A stretch of DNA of 64,000 nucleotides from Purshia tridentata. Lineage: Eukaryota; Streptophyta; Magnoliopsida; Rosales; Rosaceae. The notes under the pieces were generated by a model. That model was not told where the DNA came from. It saw nothing but the letters and a program-made list of their open reading frames with translations, and ran no database searches. The stretch spans positions 1 through 64,000 of the forward strand of contig QANT01007856.1 of NCBI GenBank assembly GCA_003254885.1, given 5' to 3'. A program made the translations under genes and the position numbers. Positions 38,792 through 49,900 of the stretch are shown here, piece after piece; the first letter of the stretch is position 1, and every line of letters begins with the position of its first letter.

Positions 38792-40561
38792 CTACGAGAC
38801 AGACAGACAACGGAAGGTGGAATTATCCCTAATCAGGCTACCATCACTGGCGCCAACAGTGCGCGAGTAGCAACCAAAGTCATCCCTGTAACTGAAGCTT
38901 TGCTGAGTGTATGCTGTCCCAGAGACAACAGAGTGATCCTTCACCTCCATCCACCCTCTAGAATCCTGACTGTTATAAACACGACTCAAATAGTCTCCAT
39001 GCAAGTACTTCTCCTTCATCGAATGTGTGACATTGGTGACGAGCACATACGTGTCCTTTCGCGAACCTGGTAGAGTAGCGCTGACAACAACAAGAGGGTA
39101 CCTCCTCCTAACCCTTGTCCTCAAAACCACTCCCCCTCTATCATTCTCAACCTTTACTTCTCTCTTGGCCTTGATTTTCTGCTGAACCAATTTGTAAGTC
39201 CCATTCTTCGCGAAGCTGATGGAGCTCCTAAACCTGTACCTTTGTGAAAACCTGGTGGTGTAGTTGCCTGCGCTGGACTTAACCCAACCCACGAATTCAC
39301 TACTTCTCTCTGCTTTGATCTTGAACGACCCATCAAGCTGTTTGAACTGAGCACTGCGCTTCACCTCAGTAGAAGGCAACTGGAAAGTGCTGGATTTAGC
39401 TTCCACGGCCTTGGATTGATGGTCCAACCAGACATGCAAATTGGCGTCCACAAGCCAATACGAAATTCCATCGGCCACTCCGAGTCCAAAGCTATGAACC
39501 TTCCCATCCAGAAGCTTCCCCAGAAATGGCGTCAATTCTAAATCATAAGAAGGAAGGTTGAATGCTCCGATGGCCACCACCGGTTCCCAAAACAAAGGGT
39601 TGATACCCCCGGTGAACACAACCGGAAATGGGACCTCCGACCCCACCAATTCGCCGTCGATCGTCACGAAAACCTCTCTGTAACCCCCATTGCCGCGCCC
39701 GGTTTTTATGCTGTTGGTCGTGATGTATAAATTTGGCGGATTGGAGTACCAAAACTCGTCGTTTCCATGGAACGACACGTACAGCTCCAGTACGGCACGT
39801 CGTGTGTTCCGTGGAATCAGAATTTGCTTAGACTGGAAATCCGATTCGCCTTCGATTCTGAACCAAAATCCCCTGTTTCCGTTATCCGATAACGGAATGA
39901 TCAAATCGGCGGGTTCGTCAGCGGCAGTTCCCGACTTCCCACCACTTTTGGTATTGAAATTTTGATCTGGGATGATCGGAGAAACCCTCGTCACGGCGTT
40001 ATCTGAAACGGTGACGTCTTCCTTGTAATAGAGGAAGTGAACTTCGACGTGGTAAACGCCGGTGAAGACGCGGTCGACGACGTTTTCGAGCATCATGGTG
40101 AGGTTGAGGTCGGAGCGTATGAGGAGTGAGGAGTACCTGGTGATGTCCTTGCGAACCTTCCAGAAGATTCCGCACTTAGTGGGTTCGGCTGTGCTGGTGC
40201 GGAAGAGCTCAGCGCCGCCGAGCCACAAGCCGGCGATGCGGTCGTACTGCTCGCCCCTGCATTTGGCGCGGAGCTCGAGGGCGACGTGGGACCAGGGAGA
40301 GAAGGAGCAATCGGACGGCGGGGCGTAGGCGGTGGAGAAGGGAGGGCCGTGGATGGTGTTGGCGAAGGAGTGGGAGAGGACTAGGAGGCTGCATGATGGA
40401 GTCAGATGATCGAACGGTAGAGGGTGGCCGAGCTCGAAGTATTCTTGGGATGCGCGTTGGAGATGATAGGAGGGGAGGGATTTGGTGAAACGATCTGGGA
40501 AGGAGGAAGGTGAGATTGGGTTGGCGAAGAACAGGACAAGTAGAATGAGGAAGGCGTACAT
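38792..40561 (-). CDS. Peptide-N4-(N-acetyl-beta-glucosaminyl)asparagine amidase A (PNGase A), intronless
   Basis: Acidic plant amidase that removes whole N-glycans from glycopeptides, giving free glycans with two GlcNAc (GN2) and converting Asn to Asp. It is a single uninterrupted frame of 589 aa. The N-terminus is a signal peptide (MYAFLILLVLFFANPISPSS). Family blocks include EYFELGHPLPFDHLTPSC, LELRAKCRGEQYDRIAGLW, GAELFRTSTAEPTKCGIFW, VKDITRYSSLL-like (KVRKDITRYSSLLI), VFTGVYHVEVHFLYY, and FGLGVADGISYWLVDANLHV. Several N-x-S/T sequons suggest that the enzyme is itself glycosylated, as expected for a secreted or vacuolar protein. The start is supported by the signal peptide. Lack of introns is normal for this family. 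Confidence 0.95.
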   Translation of the reverse strand: MYAFLILLVLFFANPISPSSFPDRFTKSLPSYHLQRASQEYFELGHPLPFDHLTPSCSLLVLSHSFANTIHGPPFSTAYAPPSDCSFSPWSHVALELRAKCRGEQYDRIAGLWLGGAELFRTSTAEPTKCGIFWKVRKDITRYSSLLIRSDLNLTMMLENVVDRVFTGVYHVEVHFLYYKEDVTVSDNAVTRVSPIIPDQNFNTKSGGKSGTAADEPADLIIPLSDNGNRGFWFRIEGESDFQSKQILIPRNTRRAVLELYVSFHGNDEFWYSNPPNLYITTNSIKTGRGNGGYREVFVTIDGELVGSEVPFPVVFTGGINPLFWEPVVAIGAFNLPSYDLELTPFLGKLLDGKVHSFGLGVADGISYWLVDANLHVWLDHQSKAVEAKSSTFQLPSTEVKRSAQFKQLDGSFKIKAERSSEFVGWVKSSAGNYTTRFSQRYRFRSSISFAKNGTYKLVQQKIKAKREVKVENDRGGVVLRTRVRRRYPLVVVSATLPGSRKDTYVLVTNVTHSMKEKYLHGDYLSRVYNSQDSRGWMEVKDHSVVSGTAYTQQSFSYRDDFGCYSRTVGASDGSLIRDNSTFRCLSVS

Positions 40562-40660
40562 TTTTACAAGGGAAAGTCTCCCAGGGGAGCGAGAGAGACT
40601 GAGACTGGAAAATAACGGTCAGTCGGATATTTCCAGTTTATTCGGTATTTCCCGAATTGA

Positions 40661-40668
40661 TATTTATA
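40661..40668 (-). promoter_or_regulatory. Putative TATA box of the PNGase A gene
   Basis: TATAAATA on the minus strand, 100 bases upstream of the PNGase A start codon. Called on motif and spacing. Confidence 0.45.
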
Positions 40669-41482
40669 TTGTCGTCCTAATGAAAGAAAAAACTTAAAAA
40701 ATTAGTTAGTGGTGTCTCTAACTTAGGATTTTAATGCATTTCAAAAGTACAGACATGTGGGTATCCCAACTTGAATTTTATTCCTTGGCCCAAAAAAAAA
40801 AAAATTGAATTTTATTCGATTTCACAAAAATTTAGGTGTCTCAACTCAGGATTTTATAAGTTCATAGAAATATGGGTGTGCCTAACTCAAATTTTAATTT
40901 ATTTTAATAAAATTCAGATATTCTAAAAAATTTATAAATTTTATTAAGTGGTGAATTTTTGTGAATTTATTTTAAATAATAAATGCATGAGAAATCCAGC
41001 TAATGTATGTTATGATTACTTAATGCTAGAGTATATATGTTTAATTTATTTTTAAAGACTATAAATTTTTTTTTAATAAAAACATATGTTATACTTATAC
41101 ATTATTGGAGGTCGTACACGACTGTCCAGTGAAAAAATTTCTCTTCTAAACACTTCAACAGAGCTCCATTGCTACCCAAGGTAATTTCAAATACTTCTTG
41201 ATAAAGAACTCGAGCACTACTTAGTACTTACTAAGAGATTAAAAATCCTTAATGGAAACAAAAATTTTCATTAATAAAAATTAAATATTAGTGCAACAAA
41301 TTCATAAAGTGAAAATCAAACCAAAATTATTGTAATATAAAAATGAAAAAATTCCAAAAACCGAAGCTTCCTATAGAGTATGGAAATGGCTTCTTCCACC
41401 ATTCCCTCATCATCGTTTTCCCCGATTCCAATTTTCAATACTTGTCAAGTTGTTGAGGCAACTGTTTCTTTGTTCTCTCATA
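40669..41482. other. Spacer with a diverged tandem repeat
   Basis: AT-rich DNA between PNGase A and the MSP-ankyrin gene. Two diverged units about 124 bp apart start GGTGTCTC at 40711 and 40835; each continues with AGGATTTTA..., an A/GTATGGGT-like stretch and AATTTTA. No coding region is seen. Confidence 0.5.
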
Positions 41483-43136
41483 TCATCCTCCTCTGCTGAT
41501 TAGAAACTCAGTGATATCGTCGTATCCCATGGCCGTAGCCATGTACAGAGGGGTGACACCGCTCTTGTTCTTGGCATTAACATTAGCCCCATTATGAACC
41601 AACACCTCCACCGTCTCTAAGCTGCCTCCCAAAACCGCCAAATGCAGCGGGGCGTGGCCTTCACTGTCCTGCGATTCCAACTCCAACCCAAATTCTATAA
41701 GCATCAGAGCAACATCCTTGTGGCCTTTGATGGCTGCTGCATGCAGCGCTGTCAAACCATATTGGTCTCCGTAGTTTATATCCGCCCCATTTTGCAACAG
41801 TAATTCAACATGTTTTGAATCTCCGCGTCTCGCTGCCATCACCACTAGTTCTCCCATTTCTAGCTTCTGCATCAAACAACAAGGTTAAGCATTTTAAGCA
41901 TTATGATTTGTATAAGATATATAGCCATATTAAAATTGGGCCTCATATTAGCAGACTCAATTTGAAGGCCATCAGTTATTGGGCTCTGACCCAACAAAAT
42001 TGTCCAGATGTTTGATTTAGTGCTTAATTGCTTATTAAGTTGTAACACTAGAATTTCAGACCTAATAACATAATTAAAAGTTGCTATGAGGGACAAATTT
42101 TGAATAAGGCATTATATAACCACAGTCAGTTGAAAGGAAATTACAGTTAAATTTTTCATCCATTTTTTATGAAGAATATTAAATTCATTCATTGAGGCTT
42201 AAAAAAGTTCATTAATTCTCAAAATTTGTATTATAAATAAGTGAGTAGCACTCACACAATTAAAGAGTGAAGACGAAAACTACTTACATCGTTATCACGA
42301 GCAACATCATGAAATAGACGGCCATGATCACTCATAACTTTACTCCTAGTCCCACTGTCCTCATCTGCACCGCTTTTCCCCAACACCTTACCACAGCTAA
42401 TATTTCCCTTGTCCCTGCAGTCAAACGACCCAGATTCCATCAAACCCAGAACCTCGTCCATTCGATCAGACGCCGCTGCCACGTGTAGATCATCGCGTCC
42501 GCTTTTGGAATCCACCTCACAATAATTTACTTGGTTGGACCTCACACGTGCCTCAATCCTCAACCCAGCTTCGAGTAGCAAGTGAATCATGTTCTCCGGG
42601 TCGACCAGCTCCGTCGCAACTCGAAGGACCGACTCAGCATCACTGGGCGGCAACTCGGCAAGAATCGTCCTCTGCCGCTTGATTATGTTCTTTACGGCGT
42701 CATAATCTCCGCAAGTGACAGCGTGGCGCAGAAGCAAAGGACCAACAAAAGCAACCTTGAGCTTCAGGTCGTGAGTGGAGCCACGTGGGCAGGAGGAGAA
42801 CCAGGAGTTGATGGACTCAGAATGAGTTGACTCGGCGGAGTTGGGGGAGAACTCGGCGGTTTTGACAAGGAAGCGGTCGGAGGGCGAGCGAGGATAGGTG
42901 GGCGGGAGTTGGGTCTGGGGCTTAAGGATGACCTGGAAGGTGACGTGGCAGGAGGGATAGATAAGGCCGGTGGGGGGCTTTACGAGGAACTTGTGAGGGG
43001 AAGAGGTTTGGACCTTGAAGGCTATGGGGGTGGTGGCGCATAGAGAGGTGAGGCGCACGTTAGCTCGGCATTTGCAATTGAGCGCGAAGTCTATGCGGAC
43101 CTCTTGCTCCGATACCTGTACTAGTTTCTTCTCCAT
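41483..43136 (-). CDS. MSP-domain plus ankyrin-repeat protein (vapyrin-like architecture)
   Basis: Two exons, 43136..42288 and 41866..41483, encode 410 aa. Residues about 5-95 resemble a major-sperm-protein/VAP domain (VRLTSLCATTPIAFKVQTSS, GLIYPSCHVTFQVILKP). After a linker (VAFVGPLLLRHAVTCGDYDA) come degenerate repeats, and then three or four clear ankyrin repeats (YGLTALHAAAIKGHKDVALM, GHAPLHLAVLGGSLETVEVL, GVTPLYMATAMGYDDITEFL). The same order of domains is found in vapyrin (VPY), needed for arbuscular mycorrhiza and root nodule infection, but VPY is longer (about 540 aa) with more repeats. The protein could therefore be a VPY-like paralogue or an unrelated MSP-ankyrin protein. The role is unknown; a scaffold at membranes is plausible. 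No catalytic motif is seen. Confidence 0.85.
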
Positions 43137-43915
43137 TGGAGGAACAGACTGGAGATTGTGGAGAGGATAACTGTCTCAGAGAGAGTGAGAGGAAAATTGT
43201 TGGAGGAGGACATGGAGACCAAGGAAATCACGTGATTCTGTGGGTCCCACAGCTCAGCCACGTCTTCGACTCACGGACTTTTTGTCCTATCCTGGCCAGC
43301 GTTATGGGGTTTGGCCCAATTTGGTTTCGTATTTCATTCTCTGTCCGGCCCGACATTTGTTTATTTTATTTTTGGGAAAAATGTGAATGTGGTGTTTGGT
43401 AATTGGTAATGCCCTGCACCCCCATGAAGATTTTATATCCGAAAAAATGGACCCACTCACCTTGATTTTTAAGTTCAATCTATGGTATTGGACCTTTGGT
43501 TCAATTATGATTGATAACCCATGTGAGTTTGAGAAATAAAATATGAATTGTATTAAATGGGTTAATTATTTGATAGCATTGCAGTATTTACTATTGGGTG
43601 CAAGCATGAATAATTCACATGGCCAAGAAAAGAAAAGGTAAGCTGTAAATTGTAAATTTGTGATGATCCTGAATTCATATAAAGGTTGCCCATCATGTCT
43701 CTAATTCTTTTACCAGATAGGTTGGCACATGCATATGATCTGATAAATAAGATACTTTGTGCTGACTTACAAAAACAATTAATAAAAAAATCTCTTTAAG
43801 CAAAACAAAAATAAAATAACGAGTTAAATTATAAATATTTAACATTATCTAAACCTTAAGAACTCCAACATAAGAATTTGCCACTGATCCAATCCACAAC
43901 CTTTCATAGTATGTA
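43137..43915. other. Promoter and spacer upstream of the MSP-ankyrin gene
   Basis: AT-rich. No gene is recognised. Confidence 0.55.
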
Positions 43916-44404
43916 TTCTTTGATAGGAGAGCTTTAGAGGGCCTCAAAATCAAGTGCCTCAAAATGGCCTCAGTGACATGGAATTTCTATATTATAATTT
44001 TGTTTCATTAATTTAAAGCCATGTCATAATAAATTACTACATCAGAATTTTTAAGGACATATCTATCCTTTTAATTAAATTTTATATTAAATTACAAACA
44101 ATAAGATTAAATTAAAAAAAAACTTAAAAACAATATACAGAAATATTGAAAAACATTCAAAAATCACAATTATGTTTTTCTATATGGTTTTTTAATTTTT
44201 CTATATGTTTTTTAATTTTTTTTGTATGTTTTTCAAAATTTTATATGTTTTTTAAATAAAAGGGTAGTTATGTCATTAAAAATACTGATGTAACAATTAA
44301 AATATAAAGTGGATAATCACAATTATGAAATAAAAATTCCACCTCTTTGAGACAATTTTGAGACACCTCATTTTGAGGCCCAAAATCATTTTCCTTCTTT
44401 GATA
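43916..44404. mobile_element. Mutator-like MITE with 10-bp target duplication
   Basis: The 469-bp element 43926..44394 is flanked by identical TTCTTTGATA at 43916..43925 and 44395..44404. Its ends are inverted repeats: the left arm has GGGCCTCAAAAT...CTCAAAATGGCCTCA...TGGAATTT, and the reverse complement of the right arm has GGGCCTCAAAATGAGGTGTC...CTCAAA...GGTGGAATTT. The arms are imperfect over roughly 80 bases. No coding capacity exists. A 9-10 bp target duplication and long terminal inverted repeats point to a non-autonomous MULE. Confidence 0.82.
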
Positions 44405-45186
44405 TGACTAATAGACTGAAGCTTTGCATTACCATTTCCATCCAACACTTTCATAACATGTCCTTGTTCATTAAACTTTACCGCTATAGAATTCCTTGTT
44501 AACCATGGAATGATAGAAGCTTCTAAAACCTCCCCATTCAATGCTACCCAAAATTCGCCTTGATTGTTTCCCTTAATATTATTTGCAATCCTTTCTAATT
44601 GACAAAAAAATTTGATTGTATGAGTTTTAGGTCCTCAAACCCAAAACTTATGAATTTTATTTGTAGCGCCTTCGACTACTAATAAATTAAATGTGTGTTG
44701 ATTTGAGTATGTTATATTTGTATTACAACTCCTAAAGTAATTTAGTACCTTATTTTTTGTTTGTCATGACTTGTGTGCCTGGTAGAGAGGCTCAATTCAT
44801 CGTTTATATGAACTAGGAACTGGTATCATGCATGTGACACCTTGTTTTCTACCCTTTATACGTACCTAGTATATTCTATGTTGATTCTGAAAAATGTTTA
44901 ATCACATTTTAATATTAGGGACTCTGACATTCTTGTATGATGTTGATAGTTAGGATTACAAGACAAGTTGTAGAAATTAATTCACCACTAGGAACAGTAT
45001 AAGTAAAACTGCATAGCAGCAGATTTTTCTGGGTCTCTCTCGATGGATCTGAATACCAATAAAAGCATATTGTATATGGTGTAGGTCCCTGCTGACATAT
45101 ATCCTGCATATACATTCTATGTTTTGGTTATTCTTCTGAGCATGCAAGTCTCCAATCTTAAGGATTGGAAGTATGCATTTCCTCAC
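44405..45186. other. Spacer
   Basis: AT-rich, no gene recognised. Short frames at its 3' edge on the minus strand do not match a family. Confidence 0.5.
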
Positions 45187-45548
45187 TTATGGATTCTTCT
45201 TGCTTAGGCTCTCATAGTCTGTGTTTTCTTCTGCTGCTTCAATTTCATCGTTGTAACCACTGATGTAGTTCACTTCAGTTTCTGTTGCTGCAGGGGTTTT
45301 CACTTCCACAGTGCTGAGAAGAGCAAGGTTTTCACTTCAGATTCAAATGCCCCTTCACAATGCAGCCATTCTTCTAAACTTCAATTCATCATGAACTCAT
45401 AAACCAAAGCTTTGAAATCATTTCCTTGAAAAGCGATGCTTGAACACGCAGTCACTAGCTGGACAAGATTTCTGTGCCTAATGCTTTTCAAGGCTTCACA
45501 TTCAGCTATAAAACTCTCTCTTCAACTTCGAAGATTGAGTACTTTCAC
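45187..45548 (-). pseudogene. Degenerate fragment of an LRR-XII receptor kinase (At3g47570/EFR/Xa21-like)
   Basis: Read on the minus strand from 45548, one frame gives VKVLNLR, then a stop, then [44 protein letters not shown], a stop, and SLEEWLHCEGAFE, another stop following. This is the beta-sheet lobe of LRR-XII kinases, just after the VAVKVLNL lysine. Everything from the catalytic loop on is missing. The lysine-containing VKVLNL and the following segment remain, but at least three stops break the frame. A further piece (45187..45270), reading NYISGYNDEIEAAEENTDYE and ending SLSKKNP, may be the old C-terminus, joined by a large deletion. No LRR part is seen upstream. Confidence 0.75.
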
Positions 45549-46700
45549 TAGGTTAGCTGCTTGTTTTTTAGTTGAAACAAGAGCAGGTCATCATGTTTAA
45601 TGAAACCAATCTAAGTGATGTTGAGAATACAAAAACTTTTGAAATGATAGATAAAACTATTAAAATGATCAAATAACCAAAAAGTTAATGCAAAACAATT
45701 AAACTGATGATTCTTCTACAGTAGTCGGCCATTGCATCACAAACTGTAAGTAATCATATGGGTTATAACCCATAGCCCCATTACAATTTGCATAAATGCA
45801 CACGACAATAAAATGGAAGCCATATATGGTAGGACTAGTATATCTATCTGATGATCGATCATGAGCTACAATGCATGCATGCATATATATAGCCAGCCAT
45901 TGTCATGGAGGCTTCGAGTGAGTGAGAATTTGTTTTTTTTTTTGTGGTTGAAGCCTTCGTACATGCATGCAAGATATATGAACAAGGCTAAGTTGTTTGT
46001 GATTTCCCGGACCAATCAAAACTTATTTCCAAAAGATAATTATATATTTAATTGCAATTTTATTTCTTATTAATTATTATATTTTTAATCTATATTAACA
46101 TGGTTGATTAATTTTAAAAATTAAAATTTAGATTTTTTAATAATAATAAAAACTTAAAATAATTAATTGAGATTTTTATAAGTTGCGTCATGAATCCGAT
46201 CTGATTATTAAATGAGCCTACCCGAACACAATACAAAACACAAACCAAATTATTTAAACGAGCCAGTCTGATTATTTAAACGAGTCGGGTCGGTCCATTA
46301 TACTGTTATACACCTCTTCTTTCAAGGGCATTGATGCAAATAAGCCTAATTATTAATTAATGTACTAAATCATACAGTAATATGTAAATTCACATCAGCT
46401 AGATGCTAGGCTGCATACATTAACCACCTATATGACACCCACCCAGGCAGGGAAAGTTACGTAGATGATCCTGTGGGCCCCGCATTAACTGACTTACAGA
46501 AGCAATTGCTTCATTTACATTTACCGCCCAATTAATCCATTCACATTACATATTTCACCCTCGCGTCTCAATGCTCTTCGCTGGCACGTCAATTTGTCCA
46601 GCTGTCTCTTCTCAGAGCTCATAGCACCAAAATTTCATGCAATGAAGGTAAGTCTATCAATTACGACATGCCTTCGCTACGGACACTCTCCGCGCATGTT
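45549..46700. other. Spacer upstream of REC8
   Basis: AT-rich sequence with a run of RY-like GCATGCATGCAT near 45871. No gene is seen. Confidence 0.5.
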
Positions 46701-46802
46701 TGCTCCGCGTTGTGGCGCGCATAGAGTTCGTTAATTTGCAGAGAATCAAAAGCCACTCAAGCACACAGACAGTTGCTCTCATACTGCCTCCTTCCTTCTC
46801 AC

Positions 46803-46825
46803 CTCTCTCTCTCTCTCTCTCTCTC
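46803..46825. repeat. (CT)n run in REC8 leader
   Basis: CT microsatellite about 80 bases upstream of the REC8 start. Confidence 0.85.
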
Positions 46826-46905
46826 ATAGCCAATTTTTGTCATATTTCTTCTACTTCATCTTCTCTCTCCTTCTCTTCCGGTGCCGTACTCTCACCGACG
46901 ACGAC

Positions 46906-49900
46906 ATGTTCTACTCGCACCAGCTTCTCGCTCGCAAAGCCCCTCTCGGTCAAATCTGGTAAACCTTTTCTGCTTTGTTTCTGCAAATCAAAATACAGTA
47001 AAAAGTGTTTCCTATTCCGTATATGTACTTCTCTCTGTTTTCGAGGCTCTGTTTTTCATGAGTTTTCGATCGTCGTCTCTGTTGAATCCATGGATTTATG
47101 TTTTCCTAAGCGTCGCGGTTCTTCTTCTTCGTCTAGTGGACTTCTCTATTTCTGTAAATTTCTTTCACGTCGTCAATTCCTCTTAGAATGGATTTGCGAA
47201 TGAACTTTCTCTTTCACAATGAAGGATGGCCGCAACAATGCACGCGAAAATCAACCGGAGGAAGCTCGACAAGCTCAATATCATCAAGATCTGGTATACT
47301 TCTTTTCACCTTTTTTTTTTTGTTGTCAAATATCCAGAGTTTGGCTGTAAATTTCAAGTGTTGATTCAGCTAAATTGGAAGCAATTATTTATTATTTATT
47401 TCAGCGAGGAGATTTTGAATCCCTCAGTTCCTATGGCTCTCAGACTCTCCGGCATTCTCATGGGTAACCAAATTCAATCTCTCTGTGTTTTTCATCAATG
47501 TCGGTCTCTGCTTCCATATCTATTAGCTGACCATTTGTTCAACTTCGATTTCAGGTGGCGTAGTCATCGTCTACGAACGGAAAGTTAAACTCCTCTACGG
47601 TAACCTTCGAATCCTTCTGTTTTCTTGGTTACTTCTTTGGTTTGAGTTTAGAGCAATTTGAATTTCAGTGTCTGATTGATTACCATTTCTAACGTATTTT
47701 CTTTTTATTTTTCTTGCTTTTCGTGCAGACGATGTTACTCATCTTCTGGTACTTGGAATCTCTTAATTCTTTTTCCCCGTTTATTGTTTCCTATTATGCT
47801 CTGTTTGTTTAATTAAACTGTCTAATTTTTGTGCTCTAATTAGTACAAGTGTTGCTGTAGGTTGAATTAAACGAAGCGTGGAAGGTGAAAGCTGTTGCAG
47901 ACCCCACGGTCCTCCCCAAAGGAAAATCTCAAGCCAAGTGAGTCACTGCTTCTTCTTCTTTAATTAACGACAATTTTAATAATGACGATCCCATTTTAGA
48001 ATTGCTTTTAAGTTTACTGTTTCATTATTGCCGTATGAGTTTTAGAAATCTTCAACCCGTGCGCGAGGGGAAGGAATGGATTGTCAATGGACTCAATTCA
48101 CTGTGAACTGAGTTTTGGCGTTTGTCACCATTTTTGCAGGAAAGAAGCCGTGACTCTTCCTGAGAATGAAGAGACAGATGTTGGAGAAATTGAGCATTTG
48201 CTTAATTTTCCTCACACCACCACTACCATGCAGTTTCAGCAAAACGCCTATTTTGAGATGGTAAATATCGAAATACTCTGCTCTCTGCAAGCATCCAAAT
48301 GACGATAATGGCTCTAAGGGTTGTACCCACATCACCAAGATTTCTGAGGGTCCACCATTGAGGGTATTTGCGTATGGTTAAAAACTGTAATATCAAATTT
48401 TCTCAACAAGAAAGAAGTTAAACAAAAAGACGAGAGATCAAGCACCTTTGGTGCCACACAATACTATCTGGAGCTCATTCTTTTTACAAAGTTTATGTAT
48501 CCTGTATCCTGATTTTATAACTATTCTTTGTTTTTTTAACTTTTATTTAACTATGGATCATAGTTAATTTAGAGAGAGTGCAACACAACTCTTTAGTATA
48601 GAAAATTAAGTGATTAGATCTCTCCCTCTCTCTTAGCAAAGGTGGTTAACTAATGTGTCATTAGCCCTGCTACCTGAGTGAAATTGTCACATTCTGGGTA
48701 TAAAGATTGTTTCTGTTCGAGCTATGTTACCTAAGTGTTGTGCCCAAAGATTTTATATATGAGAGGAAGATGGAATCCTCTATTCCACATGGAGCTATAA
48801 ATTCTAAAGCTATCATTTCTACGTCTGCAGCGACTTGACAGTGTGGATGAACCATATACTGACAGCAATGCTATGAAGGAAGATCACCCCAAGCAATTCC
48901 ATCAAGGTTCTCTCATTCATTTAATATTCCTTCTTCATAGTACTTTTAATTTTGACAGCAAATATATCCAAAATTTACTTGTCTGCTAGCTGAACTGCAA
49001 ACCTATGTCACATCTCATTCAGCTGATGTTGAGGATATCACCTTAACTGAACGTTTTGATTCAGATCAGGCTGACACAAATCGCTTTGAGAGGTGAGTTG
49101 TTACCATGTTGCATTGTAAATTAAGGTTTACATGCACTTTATTTTTTATGTTTTGCAATCCTGTAGATTATGCATGACAAAGAATTGATGTGTTTGTGAT
49201 GCCTGTTTAAGTTTAGAGTTTGCAGAATTTACCCCAAGCTTGTGTAATGCCCATGAATTCCTCTTATAACCAAACCCTATGCTTTTGGTCACATTCTTTT
49301 ATATTTATTCTACGTGGATGATGTGGCAGATTTGACATTGAAGGGGATGAGGAGACACTGTTGAACTTCTCACAGATTCCAAATACTCTTATACCTTCTC
49401 CATCTCCTCAAGACGAGTCTCCAAAAGGTCAGCAGGATGATGATCATACCCATAAAATATTTGTCCATTTTTGAATTTAAACAACAATTTTAAAGTGGGG
49501 AACCAAGAAGTAGTCTGCTTAATTTTTCATTTTTTGAAACCATTTTACATGTCAATATATTGCACCGTGTAATTAGGTTTATGCAAGTTACATCAGCACA
49601 AGCAGGAAATTCTAGTCCCTTTTTTGAGTAAACTACAGGACAATGCTCTTGTTCATGTTGTAAGAAAATCCCATTCATGGGTGTATAAGTCACTACCTCC
49701 ATTTAGACATTCCATTGTGGTAGCATTTCGTATAAGAATAAACTCGAAGATGATATCTTTTAACATAGATTTTGTTGTTCCTCGCTTAAATTGATTTATT
49801 CACTGTATATCAACTAGGTTCCTACATCTTGTTACTTTCTCAGTTTCTTCTTCTTGAGAAAGAAATGTCAACCATAGAAAGTAAGAGGTTTCGTCATATA

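Noticed and set aside
39690-40394. Other open frames within PNGase A
   Set aside because: They are shadows of the 589-residue conserved frame.
46700-47203. 167-codon frame overlapping the REC8 start
   Set aside because: It runs through the REC8 leader, exon 1 and intron 1 in another frame, is Ser/Leu-rich from CT repeats and has no domain.
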